35,368 bases of DNA, from contig CALZAE010000016.1 of assembly GCA_945612235.1 (NCBI GenBank), forward strand, positions 1 through 35,368, given 5' to 3'. The notes below the pieces were generated by a model. That model did no database searches and was not told where the DNA came from. It worked only from the letters and a program-made list of their open reading frames with translations. Shown here piece by piece: positions 1-8,007 of this stretch; the first letter of the stretch is position 1, and every line of letters starts with the position of its first letter. The position numbers and the translations under genes were made by a program. This DNA is from an uncultured Gammaproteobacteria bacterium (lineage in GTDB: Bacteria > Pseudomonadota > Gammaproteobacteria > Pseudomonadales > Pseudomonadaceae).

Positions 1-764
1 AGACAAAAAATCATAACGCGTAACAAAAAACGTATCAACCTAGTATAACTTATTCCATATCGAATCCACCTATAAAAATAGACGCAACTATATACAAGTA
101 GATAATGGCATTATGCCTTAATATATTTTATCAAAATTAAGCTATCTCAATATAAACCAATAATTAATCCATGTAAACAAAGGCTATATAGGCTTTAAAT
201 TAAGATACGATTGTGGCTCAATATAATTATACAGCAGTGGTGCTATTTTATTTTAAAAAGAACAGTTGCTAGGTAGCTCAGCCAATGATATGAGTCCTAC
301 TCTAAAAATATGAATCGAAAAGACATTGATAATTTATTCGATTCCCTAAGTATGTGAGCCCTGGTATTTTAGCTGTAAAAGCTGTTTTATCATCATCTGA
401 TGTAGTCTCATTTATGATTAACTGTTTACAAGCTTTACTCAATACACTTTTTTAATATTTTCAACTATCAATTTACAGTTAATATAACAGTAGGCGTATC
501 TATCTTCCCTCGAGGGGAAACAAAATGCACACAACATCACTCAAAAAGCACATATAGCTCTAAACCAAGTTTAAAAGTTAGCTATTTAAATATTATAAAA
601 CAAGTTAAGGATGACAAGCTTATAACGCTTGACTGCGATTATAGTAAAGACTATTTTTATAGCCCACCAATCAAATCAGCAGGGTTTGAAAAAGATAGCT
701 CTGCTAAAATAAGCTGCCTTGGTAAAGATAGCTTATTTTCATAATTTAGTTTTCGCTCTAGATT
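1..764. other. AT-rich segment without an intact gene, possible gene remnants
   Basis: This stretch is visibly richer in A and T (about 28% GC in the first 60 bases by count) than the coding DNA that follows. No frame gives a convincing complete gene. Two short open stretches look more protein-like than chance. On the plus strand, 418-744 is open for about 108 codons ending in TAA, but it has no ATG start; its last 60 or so residues are Lys/Asp/Ser-rich and end SCLGKDSLFS. On the minus strand, 302-442 is open for 46 codons from a TTG and ends CLFDSYF. Neither has a clear ribosome binding site and I recognise neither. They could be debris of a foreign or decayed gene. Confidence 0.4.
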
Positions 765-2063
765 TTAATGCAGCTTCATACGCGGGTGCGTGCGCTGACC
801 AATACGATCACTCAGCATAATTAACGCAGTCCGAAACACCCCATACAACACCACTTGATGCATACGGTATAAAGAGATGTAAAACATGCGTGCCATCCAG
901 CCTTCCACATTCACTGTACGCATAAAGCCGCCCATAATATTACCCACAGCACTGTAATTAGACAGCGATACCAGCGATCCGTAATCACGGTACTGATAAC
1001 TGGGGAGCGGCTTATCCTCTAATTTCAGTGCTAAAGCTTTATTTAAAAAGCTTGCTTGCTGATGCGCCGATTGCGCACGGGGTGGCACATTTTTATCACT
1101 ACCTTCACTTAAAGGGCAGGCCGCACAATCACCTAAGGCGAAAATATCATCATCCAGTGTGGTTTGTAGCGTAGTACGCACCACCAACTGATTAATACGA
1201 TTGGTGACTAAGCCGTCCAGCTCAGTTAAAAACTTCGGCCCACGTACACCCGCGGCCCACACTTTTAAAGTAGCAGGAATAAAACCACCATCTTTAGTGT
1301 GCATACCTTCAGCAGTAATCTCTTCTACCGCAGCAGAAAGATTCACTTGTACACCAAGCTTAAGCAACTGCTGGTGCACCTCACCAGCAATTTTCTCAGA
1401 CAATGCAGGTAATACTCGTGGACCGGCTTCAAGCAAGGTAATACACATATTTTCAGGCTGAATATTATCTAAACCATAAGCCGATAATTGCTGTGAAGCG
1501 CGACGTAATTCAGCTGCTAATTCAACACCTGTAGCACCTGCCCCCACAATCGCAATATTCACGGTCGCATCAGAACCGCCTTGCGCATGAGCGCTTAAAT
1601 ACTCTCCCAGTAAACGTCGGTGAAAGTTCAGAGCATGCTGTGGGCTGTCTAGGAAGATACAATGCTCAGCCGCACCTTTAGTACCAAAGTCATTGGTTAA
1701 GCTACCGACAGCAATCACTAAAGTGTCATAATTTAAGCTGCGTGCTGGCACTAATTGATGACCTTTCTCGTCAACTGTAGCACTGAGCTCAATTTTTTTA
1801 GCTGCTCGATCAATACCTGAAAAGCGGCCAATTTGAAACTCAAAATAATTCCATTTGGCTTGCGCTACATAGTTTAATTCGTTATCTGTACTGTTAAGTG
1901 AACCGGTAGCGACTTCATGCAGCAAAGGCTTCCAAATATGGGTTAAATTGGCGTCGACCAAAGTAATTTTAGCTTTTTTACGTTTACCTAAGGTGCGTCC
2001 TAAGCGTGTTGCCAACTCTAAACCACCGGCGCCACCACCGACCACGACAATGCGATGTAACAT
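765..2063 (-). CDS. ndh: Type II NADH:quinone dehydrogenase (NDH-2)
   Basis: A 432-residue single-subunit flavoprotein that oxidises NADH and reduces quinone at the inner face of the cytoplasmic membrane without pumping protons. The first dinucleotide fold starts at residue 5 with the glycine-rich run VVVGGGAGG (FAD). A second one, IVGAGATGVELAAEL, lies near residues 172-186 (NADH). The FAD-contacting FALGD is at residues 308-312, followed by the PPRAQSAHQQA segment (327-337) that is typical of the family near the quinone site. The C-terminal part (about 370-420) is rich in aromatic and hydrophobic residues and probably provides membrane attachment. Length matches the family. It appears monocistronic, with 83 bases to the next upstream gene. 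The ribosome binding site is weak (AGGCTGAACAGC before ATG), but the GxGxxG at the very N-terminus fixes the start. Confidence 0.93.
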   Translation of the reverse strand: MLHRIVVVGGGAGGLELATRLGRTLGKRKKAKITLVDANLTHIWKPLLHEVATGSLNSTDNELNYVAQAKWNYFEFQIGRFSGIDRAAKKIELSATVDEKGHQLVPARSLNYDTLVIAVGSLTNDFGTKGAAEHCIFLDSPQHALNFHRRLLGEYLSAHAQGGSDATVNIAIVGAGATGVELAAELRRASQQLSAYGLDNIQPENMCITLLEAGPRVLPALSEKIAGEVHQQLLKLGVQVNLSAAVEEITAEGMHTKDGGFIPATLKVWAAGVRGPKFLTELDGLVTNRINQLVVRTTLQTTLDDDIFALGDCAACPLSEGSDKNVPPRAQSAHQQASFLNKALALKLEDKPLPSYQYRDYGSLVSLSNYSAVGNIMGGFMRTVNVEGWMARMFYISLYRMHQVVLYGVFRTALIMLSDRIGQRTHPRMKLH

Positions 2064-2146
2064 GCTGTTCAGCCTATAAAATGATAAATACTGTCACTAC
2101 TATACGATTAAATGCCAAGGCACAGCAGTGTTCTTTATAGCCTACA

Positions 2147-2581
2147 CTAAAGAAGTATTATCTCACCGCTACCGCCCATTTCACTGGGTAGATCGCGCAT
2201 TTTTGTCACGCCATCATCCATACGCAATACTGTTTCTTGGTAATGCACATGTACGCTGGGCTGAAAATCTAATGCTGGAATAATTGCCGCGTAAACATCG
2301 GTTAAACCCATCACAGGATGCTCAGTCAACACATGGCCACCGCACAGAGAACACCAACAGCGGGTACTTTGTGGGGTTTGGTTATAGCGAGATAGATGTT
2401 CGTGCCCTTGATCAATGCGCACCGCCTCAGGCTTCCACAAAGTAAAGGCATTGACTGGGCCTGCCGACCAATGGCGGCATGATTCACAATGGCAATACCC
2501 CATCGCTTGCGGCTCACCTGTAACAGTTAAACGCACCGCACCACAAAAACATTGCCCTTGATACTCAATTGCCTGAGTCAT
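2147..2581 (-). CDS. GFA-family zinc-binding protein (glutathione-dependent formaldehyde-activating enzyme-like)
   Basis: A 144-residue protein with the GFA/CENP-V zinc fold. The cysteine pattern is complete: CFCGAV (Cys11, Cys13), CHCESCR (Cys30, Cys32, Cys35) and CWCSLCGGH (Cys75, Cys77, Cys80). The founding member, Gfa of Paracoccus, accelerates adduct formation between glutathione and formaldehyde, but most family members have no proven substrate, so only the fold is assigned here. A good ribosome binding site (GAGGTG) precedes the ATG. The gene is divergent from the FliL-like gene, with about 250 bases between them, and is probably transcribed alone. There is no formaldehyde dehydrogenase next to it to support a detoxification role. 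Confidence 0.85.
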   Translation of the reverse strand: MTQAIEYQGQCFCGAVRLTVTGEPQAMGYCHCESCRHWSAGPVNAFTLWKPEAVRIDQGHEHLSRYNQTPQSTRCWCSLCGGHVLTEHPVMGLTDVYAAIIPALDFQPSVHVHYQETVLRMDDGVTKMRDLPSEMGGSGEIILL

Positions 2582-2828
2582 AATTCACCTCGTTTAAAAT
2601 CATATGAACACCTTTTTAGCACTGCCAGTGGCTAAGCAACAATAAGCTGAAGAGAGCTAAAATATTATCCAATAGTCGCGCTAGACTAAGTGATGAAAGC
2701 GCTGAAAAATTATCTGCAGGGCGACACACAACTTAGCCTGCACAATAGGGCGTACATCCTATAGGCTAGGCATTATTGTCTAAGGCGTTTTAAGCGTAGA
2801 CGCTTGTTTATATTTTGGAGTGGCGGTT

Positions 2829-3227
2829 GTGAAGTACTTATCATGTTTATTATTAGCAGTATCCATCAACACGGTAGCCTACGCGGAAAATGCAGCTGCA
2901 CCAGCCACACAAACAGCCTATGTCAGCCTCGCGCCCGCATTAGTAGGTAATTACGGTGCTGGTACCAAGCTTAAGTATTATAAAGCTGATATTGCCTTAC
3001 GCGTGCAGGCAGAAAACGTGGCTACTGTCGAATACCATGAGCCATTGATTCGCGATCAACTCATTCAATTATTTGCACAGCAAACAGATGAAGATATGCA
3101 AGAGTCTGCAGGTAAGGAAGGCGTAAGACAAGCAGCATTAAAGCAGGTACAGCAAGCGCTCAATCAAGAAGAAGGGCAGCCACTAGTTGAAGATTTATTA
3201 TTTAATAACCTAGTAGTACAGCCTTAA
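2829..3227 (+). CDS. FliL-like secreted protein (flagellar basal body-associated FliL family)
   Basis: A 132-residue protein with an N-terminal signal peptide (about residues 1-19, ending VAYA) and a FliL-like domain behind it. The domain shows a YVSLAPALVGNY strand, a YKADIALRVQ strand, the HEPLIRDQLIQLF helix, a glutamate-rich turn with GKEGVRQAALKQV, and a closing LVEDLLFNNLVVQ strand. These match FliL, which surrounds the flagellar stator. I chose the GTG at 2829 over the in-frame GTG at 2820 because TTTGGAG ends eight bases before it and Lys then falls at residue 2, as in a normal signal peptide. Canonical FliL keeps an N-terminal transmembrane anchor; this one looks cleavable. There are no flagellar genes nearby. 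Family assignment is by pattern only. Confidence 0.7.
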   Translation: MKYLSCLLLAVSINTVAYAENAAAPATQTAYVSLAPALVGNYGAGTKLKYYKADIALRVQAENVATVEYHEPLIRDQLIQLFAQQTDEDMQESAGKEGVRQAALKQVQQALNQEEGQPLVEDLLFNNLVVQP

Positions 3228-3235
3228 TATTTAAC

Positions 3236-3264
3236 AAACCTGCCGTTATTGCAACGGCAGGTTT
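3236..3264. terminator. Bidirectional hairpin terminator between convergent genes
   Basis: A perfect 12-bp inverted repeat, AAACCTGCCGTT / AACGGCAGGTTT, with a 5-base loop. It lies 8 bases past the FliL-like stop and 10 bases before the stop of the convergent barrel gene. T-rich flanks on both strands suit termination from both sides. Confidence 0.85.
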
Positions 3265-3274
3265 ATATTACAAC

Positions 3275-3838
3275 TTAGAATTTGTAGCGAATACCAACTG
3301 AAGCGAAATCAACGTTGTAAGCATCCGCAACATCTTTATAACGCTCATATTCAGCCACTAAATCCAACTCTGAAGTCAGGATATAAGCACCACCAACACC
3401 AAAGGATGGCACCCACTCGCGCTCTTTACCGCTGCCGGAGCCAAGACCATCAACTTTTAATTTAATCTTGGTTTCCATGCGGTGGTAACCCACCTTGGCA
3501 AACAGCTTAAAATCGTTTAACGGTAGCGTACCAACCAAGTTACCACCGATACCGCGTGTCTGAGCAGTACCTTTTGCACTGTAGACATTATTGACGTTAT
3601 CAACCACAAAACCTTTATCTTTCGGCTTACCCAAATCAGTATATTGTGCTTCCAGCCCAACAAACTCATTGGCTTGTAAACCTACAACGACCTTGTGGCC
3701 AACCTTTTTCTTGGTATTGAAACCTTTAGAATCAGTCTGACCCAAGCTGTACGTTGCATAACCTGATACTTCATTGGCTTGTACTGCGGTTGTCGCAACG
3801 CCAAACACCAATGCAGCTAATAATGTTTTCTTCAACAT
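3275..3838 (-). CDS. Small outer-membrane beta-barrel protein (OmpA-like/OMP_b-brl type)
   Basis: A 187-residue outer-membrane protein. Residues 1-21 are a signal peptide ending AVQA, followed by NEVSGYATYSLGQ, the first barrel strand. The rest alternates polar and non-polar residues in strand-length runs (VGHKVVVGLQ, FVGLEAQYTDLG, FKLFAKVGYHRM, WVPSFGVGGAYIL, LDLVAEYERY, FASVGIRYKF) and ends in Phe, the C-terminal signal for BAM-dependent insertion. This is the pattern of eight-stranded barrels such as OmpA-N/OmpX/OprG types. No OmpA peptidoglycan-binding domain follows, so it is a bare barrel. The ribosome binding site GGGAG is well placed. A decayed paralogue lies directly downstream on the same strand. 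The specific ligand or role is unknown. Confidence 0.8.
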   Translation of the reverse strand: MLKKTLLAALVFGVATTAVQANEVSGYATYSLGQTDSKGFNTKKKVGHKVVVGLQANEFVGLEAQYTDLGKPKDKGFVVDNVNNVYSAKGTAQTRGIGGNLVGTLPLNDFKLFAKVGYHRMETKIKLKVDGLGSGSGKEREWVPSFGVGGAYILTSELDLVAEYERYKDVADAYNVDFASVGIRYKF

Positions 3839-3941
3839 TGTGAAACTCCCTAAAATAATGCTGTTTTAAGCACTAGAGAGTGTACGCAAAGCATGGAAAA
3901 TATCCAGTTTAAAACCGTACTTAAACTGTACCTAAGCTGTA

Positions 3942-3970
3942 AACAAGCCTGCAATCACTGCCGGCTTGTT
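3942..3970 (-). terminator. Hairpin terminator downstream of the decayed barrel gene
   Basis: On the minus strand AACAAGCC and GGCTTGTT pair as an 8-bp stem; an inner GCA/TGC pairing sits inside the loop and a short T run follows. It lies 7 bases past the stop of the pseudogene at 3978-4391, so the decayed copy appears to have kept its own terminator. Confidence 0.6.
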
Positions 3971-3977
3971 GAGAAAC

Positions 3978-4391
3978 CTAGAAGTTGTAGCGCAGGCCCA
4001 GCGAAAGAAAATCTATACTGTGTTTAAAGCTCACTTTTTTCTTCGCAATATCTTGATAACGCTCATACTCAGCAACCACAGAGAGCTCAGAAGTGAAATT
4101 ATAGGAAGCACCTACACCAAATGAAGGGACCCACTTACTCATAGTTTTAACTGATTTTTTCAATATCAGTCCAACCAGGCGCAATCCAAATATCTTTAAC
4201 AGACACTTTAGTGCGCATCAGATGATAACCAGCTTTAGCAAATACAGTAAAATCTCGAATGGGATACTTCCCAACAATATTTGCGCCAACACCACTGGTT
4301 TTTAAGTGGCATAGCCAGTCATTTCATTTGCCTGCACGGCAGTCGCTGCAAGTCCGCATATGGCCTGAACCCATACTGTTTTCTTTAATAT
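3978..4391 (-). pseudogene. Decayed tandem paralogue of the outer-membrane barrel gene
   Basis: Reading the minus strand from 4391 gives a degraded copy of the intact barrel gene at 3275-3838. It begins ILKKTVWVQAICG and reaches AATAVQANEMTGYAT, matching the signal peptide and first strand of the intact protein, but the start codon is now ATA and a TAA follows GYAT. About 60 codons of the middle are missing. Homology resumes with KTSGVGANIVGKYPIRDF, then TVFAKAGYHLMRTKVSV, and ends at a second stop after EKIS. The last part, WVPSFGVGASYNF through SLGLRYNF, continues in another frame. Start-codon loss, an internal deletion and a frameshift make this a dead gene. A 68-codon open frame over its end (3978-4184) is only the C-terminal remnant. 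Confidence 0.9.
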
Positions 4392-4493
4392 CCTGTTACT
4401 TCCTGAATATCAATTGTGTTCAATGCGTGACGAATATTGAGCAAAACGACAACGATATCCAGCGATTAACGTTGAAAACAATCATAATCACTG

Positions 4494-4511
4494 ACTAAAT
4501 TTCAATTTAGT
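4494..4511 (-). terminator. Weak hairpin beyond bioD
   Basis: ACTAAATT and AATTTAGT form 8-bp arms separated by 2 bases, 9 bases past the bioD stop. The stem is all A/T apart from one C-G pair and there is no clear T run, so it may only be a weak end to the biotin operon transcript. Confidence 0.3.
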
Positions 4512-4519
4512 GACGCAGT

Positions 4520-5227
4520 TCACATATTTCCACTGGACTTTAACTTATCAGCACCAAGAAACTCTTGAAAAAACTCCGCTATATGCTCTGCAGTAGCAGC
4601 CTCTAAATGTGGCACTGTCGCCAAACATGGCGCGCTAATATGCTGCTTGAGAAACTCAATATTCTCCGCTAAACGCGCACAATCCGGATCGACCACATTC
4701 GCTACCCAGCCGGCCAATTCCAACCCATCGCTACGAATGGCTTCAACGGTCAATAGCGCATGATTAATGCAGCCTAATTTCACACCCACCACCAAAATCA
4801 CAGGCAAATTCAAGGCTATCGCAAAATCAGACAAGTATTCATTAGCAGAAATCGGCACGCGCCAGCCACCCGCGCCTTCAATCAAAGTGAAGTCCGCGCG
4901 CTCGTGTAAGAGCGTTTGCGCGGCTTGGTATAAATCCGTCACCCGCAACTCAACTCCGACTTCCTGCGCAGCTATATGCGGAGCAATCGCTGGGGCAAAC
5001 GCATAAGGATTGATCTGCGAGTAGGGCAACTGCACTGTGCTTTGTGCGATTAACGCGAGGGCATCGCTATTGCGTAACCCTTGCGGGGTCATCTCACAGC
5101 CTGAGGCAACCGGCTTCATGGCTAAAGTAGTGCGCCCTTGCTGTTTAGCGGCACACAATAAACCAGCGGTAATAGTCGTCTTACCCGCATCGGTATCAGT
5201 GCCAGTGATAAAATACGCCTGTGGCAT
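4520..5227 (-). CDS. bioD: Dethiobiotin synthetase
   Basis: A 235-residue ATP-dependent carboxylase-like enzyme that closes the ureido ring of 7,8-diaminopelargonate to give dethiobiotin, the penultimate step of biotin synthesis. The P-loop GTDTDAGKT sits at residues 9-17, a diagnostic form in which Asp precedes AGKT. MKPVASGCE (about 37-45), the catalytic-lysine strand, and IEGAGGWRVPIS (about 115-126) follow, as in the family. It is the last gene of bioBFHCD; its ATG lies 3 bases past the bioC stop, with an AGAGGA ribosome binding site in the end of bioC, so the two are probably translated from one message. No bioA (the preceding step) lies in this window. Confidence 0.96.
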   Translation of the reverse strand: MPQAYFITGTDTDAGKTTITAGLLCAAKQQGRTTLAMKPVASGCEMTPQGLRNSDALALIAQSTVQLPYSQINPYAFAPAIAPHIAAQEVGVELRVTDLYQAAQTLLHERADFTLIEGAGGWRVPISANEYLSDFAIALNLPVILVVGVKLGCINHALLTVEAIRSDGLELAGWVANVVDPDCARLAENIEFLKQHISAPCLATVPHLEAATAEHIAEFFQEFLGADKLKSSGNM

Positions 5228-5230
5228 CGG

Positions 5231-6046
5231 TTAATCCTCTTTGCGTAACATGCCGTAAATCACCTGCCAGGTGGCTGGTAAACCCTGCGGCTGACGATAT
5301 ACCTCATAAGCATCCAACAGACGCTGCAAACCCTGTCGACCCACTAAACCCTGCGCACGCCCAGCCTGCACATGATCAGCACCTAAGTGCTTAAGTTCAT
5401 GGGTCAGCTCACGCATCTTGGAGTAATGGTAAGTATGGGTATGACAATGCACATCCAGCACCTGTAAACCGCAGTTCGCAGTTAAATCCTGATACAGACT
5501 CAAAGGCCTAAATTGATTCACATGGGCTAAGTTATCCACAGCCTGCCAACTGTTACGCAATTCGAATAAAGAGCCCTCAGCTAGACTGCTAAACAGCAAT
5601 ACACCGCCTGGTTTGAGTACTCGTTTAATTTCACTGAGCACAGATGAGAAATCGCTACACCATTGCAAGGCTAGGCTGCTGAATACCAGATCTTGGCTAT
5701 TATCTTGCAGCGGTAGTTGCTCAGCATCCGCACAGATATAACTCAGCTCTGGGCAACGGTTACGGGCGAAACTCAACATACCTTCAGCCAGATCCAGACC
5801 TATACCTTGAGCATGAGGCCAGCGCTGTTGTAATTGCTGACAAAAGTAGCCAGTGCCACACCCCATATCCAGCCAGTGCTGCACCGCTGTTTGCGAAGGC
5901 TCAGGCAGCAAGCTCAAGAGCCGCGTACCGACTGCGCGCTGAAAATCAGCCACACTGTCATAGGTGCTGGCCGCACGGGAAAACGCCGCAGCTACGTGCT
6001 GCTTTTCAGTCTGCTTGCAAGGCTGTGGAGCAGGGCGTTTAAGCAT
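5231..6046 (-). CDS. bioC: Malonyl-ACP O-methyltransferase
   Basis: A 271-residue SAM-dependent methyltransferase that masks the free carboxyl of malonyl-ACP, letting the fatty-acid machinery build the pimeloyl chain for biotin. The SAM-binding motif LDMGCGTGYF is at residues 59-68. The N-terminal KQHVAAAFSRAASTYDSVA is the family signature, in which the Tyr and the F-(S/N)-RAA segment recognise the substrate, and LVFSSLALQWCSD is the post-motif region. I start at the ATG at 6046, not at the longer open frame reaching 6151, because it overlaps the bioH stop by eight bases, has AGGGTG upstream, and gives family length. BioH, encoded just upstream, later removes the methyl group. Confidence 0.95.
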   Translation of the reverse strand: MLKRPAPQPCKQTEKQHVAAAFSRAASTYDSVADFQRAVGTRLLSLLPEPSQTAVQHWLDMGCGTGYFCQQLQQRWPHAQGIGLDLAEGMLSFARNRCPELSYICADAEQLPLQDNSQDLVFSSLALQWCSDFSSVLSEIKRVLKPGGVLLFSSLAEGSLFELRNSWQAVDNLAHVNQFRPLSLYQDLTANCGLQVLDVHCHTHTYHYSKMRELTHELKHLGADHVQAGRAQGLVGRQGLQRLLDAYEVYRQPQGLPATWQVIYGMLRKED

Positions 6047-6767
6047 GTTCTGCACCCTGAATAAAACGAGCGATACGTTGCGCCAGCAACTGTGGCTCAG
6101 CCACACTGCTAGCATGGCTGCGGCCCAATATCTCAACCTGAGCCTGTGCATTGAGCTCGCTCACCGCTTTGGCGGCAGCGGATGGCACTAGCGCATCGTA
6201 CTCAGCAAACAAGTGCAACTGCCGCCCAGTAAAGCTACGGATGGCTTGGCGATTATCTAATTCGGCCAGCACATCCAAACCGGCCAAGGCTCTGGCTAAT
6301 TCATCCACTGGTGCCGCGACCTGTAATAGACGTGACAGCTGACGCGCCTCTGCGGCACCTTGACTGCAAAGTAGGGCAAAGCGCTTTAAACAGGCGCTAG
6401 GATCGTTCGCACACAAGGCACGAAAATCAGTAAAAGTCGCAACCGGCATGGCGACTGACCAACCCGCGCGTGCGACAAAACAGGCATTACTGGCATAGCT
6501 GATCACACCGGCACAGCCGGATTGGCGCTGTGCGGCTAAAGCGCTGGCTAACATACCGCCTAACGACCAGCCCACTAACCAGCAGTCACTGGGCAATTGC
6601 TGATCAAGTTGCTGCAGCACTTGAGCTGCATCTTGCCCCTGCATATTGGGTAACGGCTGAATCTGTACATTGAAGTCAGGTAAGGCAGCGCGCAATTCTT
6701 GCGCTAAAAGCTGTAACGGTTCGATACCCAAACCCCAGCCGGGCAATAAGATAATCTGCTTACTCAT
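6039..6767 (-). CDS. bioH: Pimeloyl-ACP methyl ester carboxylesterase
   Basis: A 242-residue alpha/beta hydrolase that hydrolyses pimeloyl-ACP methyl ester, ending chain elongation and releasing pimeloyl-ACP for BioF. The catalytic triad is visible: Ser68 in GWSLGG, Asp191 in [10 protein letters not shown] and His218 in LGRSHAS. The oxyanion region LLPGWGL is at residues 7-13. The start at 6767 is preferred over the longer frame to 6800 because it overlaps the bioF stop by eight bases (ATGAGTAA) and puts LLPGWG at the expected distance from the N-terminus. In E. coli bioH is unlinked to the operon; placing it between bioF and bioC is the Pseudomonas arrangement. Confidence 0.95.
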   Translation of the reverse strand: MSKQIILLPGWGLGIEPLQLLAQELRAALPDFNVQIQPLPNMQGQDAAQVLQQLDQQLPSDCWLVGWSLGGMLASALAAQRQSGCAGVISYASNACFVARAGWSVAMPVATFTDFRALCANDPSACLKRFALLCSQGAAEARQLSRLLQVAAPVDELARALAGLDVLAELDNRQAIRSFTGRQLHLFAEYDALVPSAAAKAVSELNAQAQVEILGRSHASSVAEPQLLAQRIARFIQGAEHA

Positions 6768-7926
6768 CCGCCGCCTCCAGCTGGCACAGGGCCAAGGCAT
6801 CCAATAAACGCTGCACTTGCTCAGAGCTATGCGCAGCGGTCAAAGTAATGCGTAAACGCGCGCTACCAGCCGGCACCGTAGGTGGGCGAATCGCACCGAC
6901 TAAAATGCCTTGCGCACGCAATTGCGCGGAGATCGCCATAGCTTTGCCGCTATCACCAATAATAATCGGCTGAATCGGGGTAGGGCTGTCCATCAGGTTC
7001 AAACCTAAGGCTTGCGCACCCTGACGAAACTGCGCAATCAGCTGCTGCAAATGCTCGCGCCGCCAATGCTCAGTTTGCAATAAATGCAAACTGGCCAAAG
7101 TCGCACAAGCCACAGCAGGTGGCGAGCTGGTGGTATAAATATAAGGACGCGCAAACTGAATCAGCGTCTCAATCAGCTCTTCACTACCAGCAACAAAAGC
7201 ACCAGAAGTACCAAAGGATTTCCCCAAAGTCCCCACCAACACTGGGACATCTTCAGTACTCAAGCCATAATGCTCAACCAAGCCGCCGCCCGTGTTACCC
7301 AGCACACCAAAACCATGGGCATCATCGACCATCAGCCAGGCATTATGCGCTTTAGCCTGTGCCGCCAATTCAGGTAAATGCGCCAAATCACCGTCCATAC
7401 TAAAAACACCATCGGTGACCAATAACCTATTGCCTTGTGCCTTGTGCAAGCGCTGCTGCAGGCTGTTTAAATCATTATGTAAATAACGGCTAAAACGCGC
7501 TCCAGATAACAAGCCTGCATCCAACAGAGAAGCATGATTGAGACGGTCATGCAGCACGCTGTCACCTTTACCCACCAGCGCGGTAATCACTGCTAAATTA
7601 GCGATATAGCCGCTACTGAGTAACAACACACGCTCACGACCAGTGAACTCAGCCAGCGCCTGTTCAAGCTGATGATGCGGCTCACTATGGCCAATCACTA
7701 AATGCGAGGCTCCACCGCCCACACCCCAGCGTGCGGCACCTTGCTGCATGGCCTCCACCACTTGTGGGTGATTGGCTAGGCCCAGATAATCATTGGACGA
7801 AAAAGCCAAATACTCTTGGCCATCGACCTGCACCACAGGCCCTTGCGGACTCTGTAATAAGGGCCGCTGACGGTAGAGATTATCAGCGCGACGGGCAGCC
7901 AAACGGGCAGCAAGATCAAAGCTCAT
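6760..7926 (-). CDS. bioF: 8-amino-7-oxononanoate synthase
   Basis: A 388-residue PLP enzyme of the alpha-oxoamine synthase family. It condenses pimeloyl-ACP with L-alanine to give 8-amino-7-oxononanoate. The PLP lysine is Lys236 in [14 protein letters not shown]; the ring-nitrogen aspartate is Asp202 in VDDAHGFG; the substrate loop SSNDYLGL is at residues 43-50 and [12 protein letters not shown] at 70-81. Length is normal. There is an 81-base gap from bioB upstream and an 8-base overlap with bioH downstream, so bioF begins the tightly packed part of the operon. Confidence 0.96.
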   Translation of the reverse strand: MSFDLAARLAARRADNLYRQRPLLQSPQGPVVQVDGQEYLAFSSNDYLGLANHPQVVEAMQQGAARWGVGGGASHLVIGHSEPHHQLEQALAEFTGRERVLLLSSGYIANLAVITALVGKGDSVLHDRLNHASLLDAGLLSGARFSRYLHNDLNSLQQRLHKAQGNRLLVTDGVFSMDGDLAHLPELAAQAKAHNAWLMVDDAHGFGVLGNTGGGLVEHYGLSTEDVPVLVGTLGKSFGTSGAFVAGSEELIETLIQFARPYIYTTSSPPAVACATLASLHLLQTEHWRREHLQQLIAQFRQGAQALGLNLMDSPTPIQPIIIGDSGKAMAISAQLRAQGILVGAIRPPTVPAGSARLRITLTAAHSSEQVQRLLDALALCQLEAADE

Positions 7927-8007
7927 GGCAATCCAAGCAGAAAGTTATCGAAAGAAAAAACAGGCAAGAGCGGCACGCTATACAGCCTGCACGCTCTAAT
8001 TATCTAA

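Noticed and set aside
268..350. tRNA-like strings: a GGTAGCTCAG resembling a D-arm and TTCGATTCC resembling a T-arm
   Set aside because: The two are about 65 bases apart, too far for a tRNA, and no acceptor or anticodon stem can be drawn.
4259..4498. 79-codon plus-strand open frame
   Set aside because: It lies antisense over the decayed barrel gene and has no support of its own.
5532..5540. Perfect DnaA 9-mer TTATCCACA inside bioC
   Set aside because: Isolated and within a coding region far from dnaA; a single 9-mer is expected occasionally by chance.
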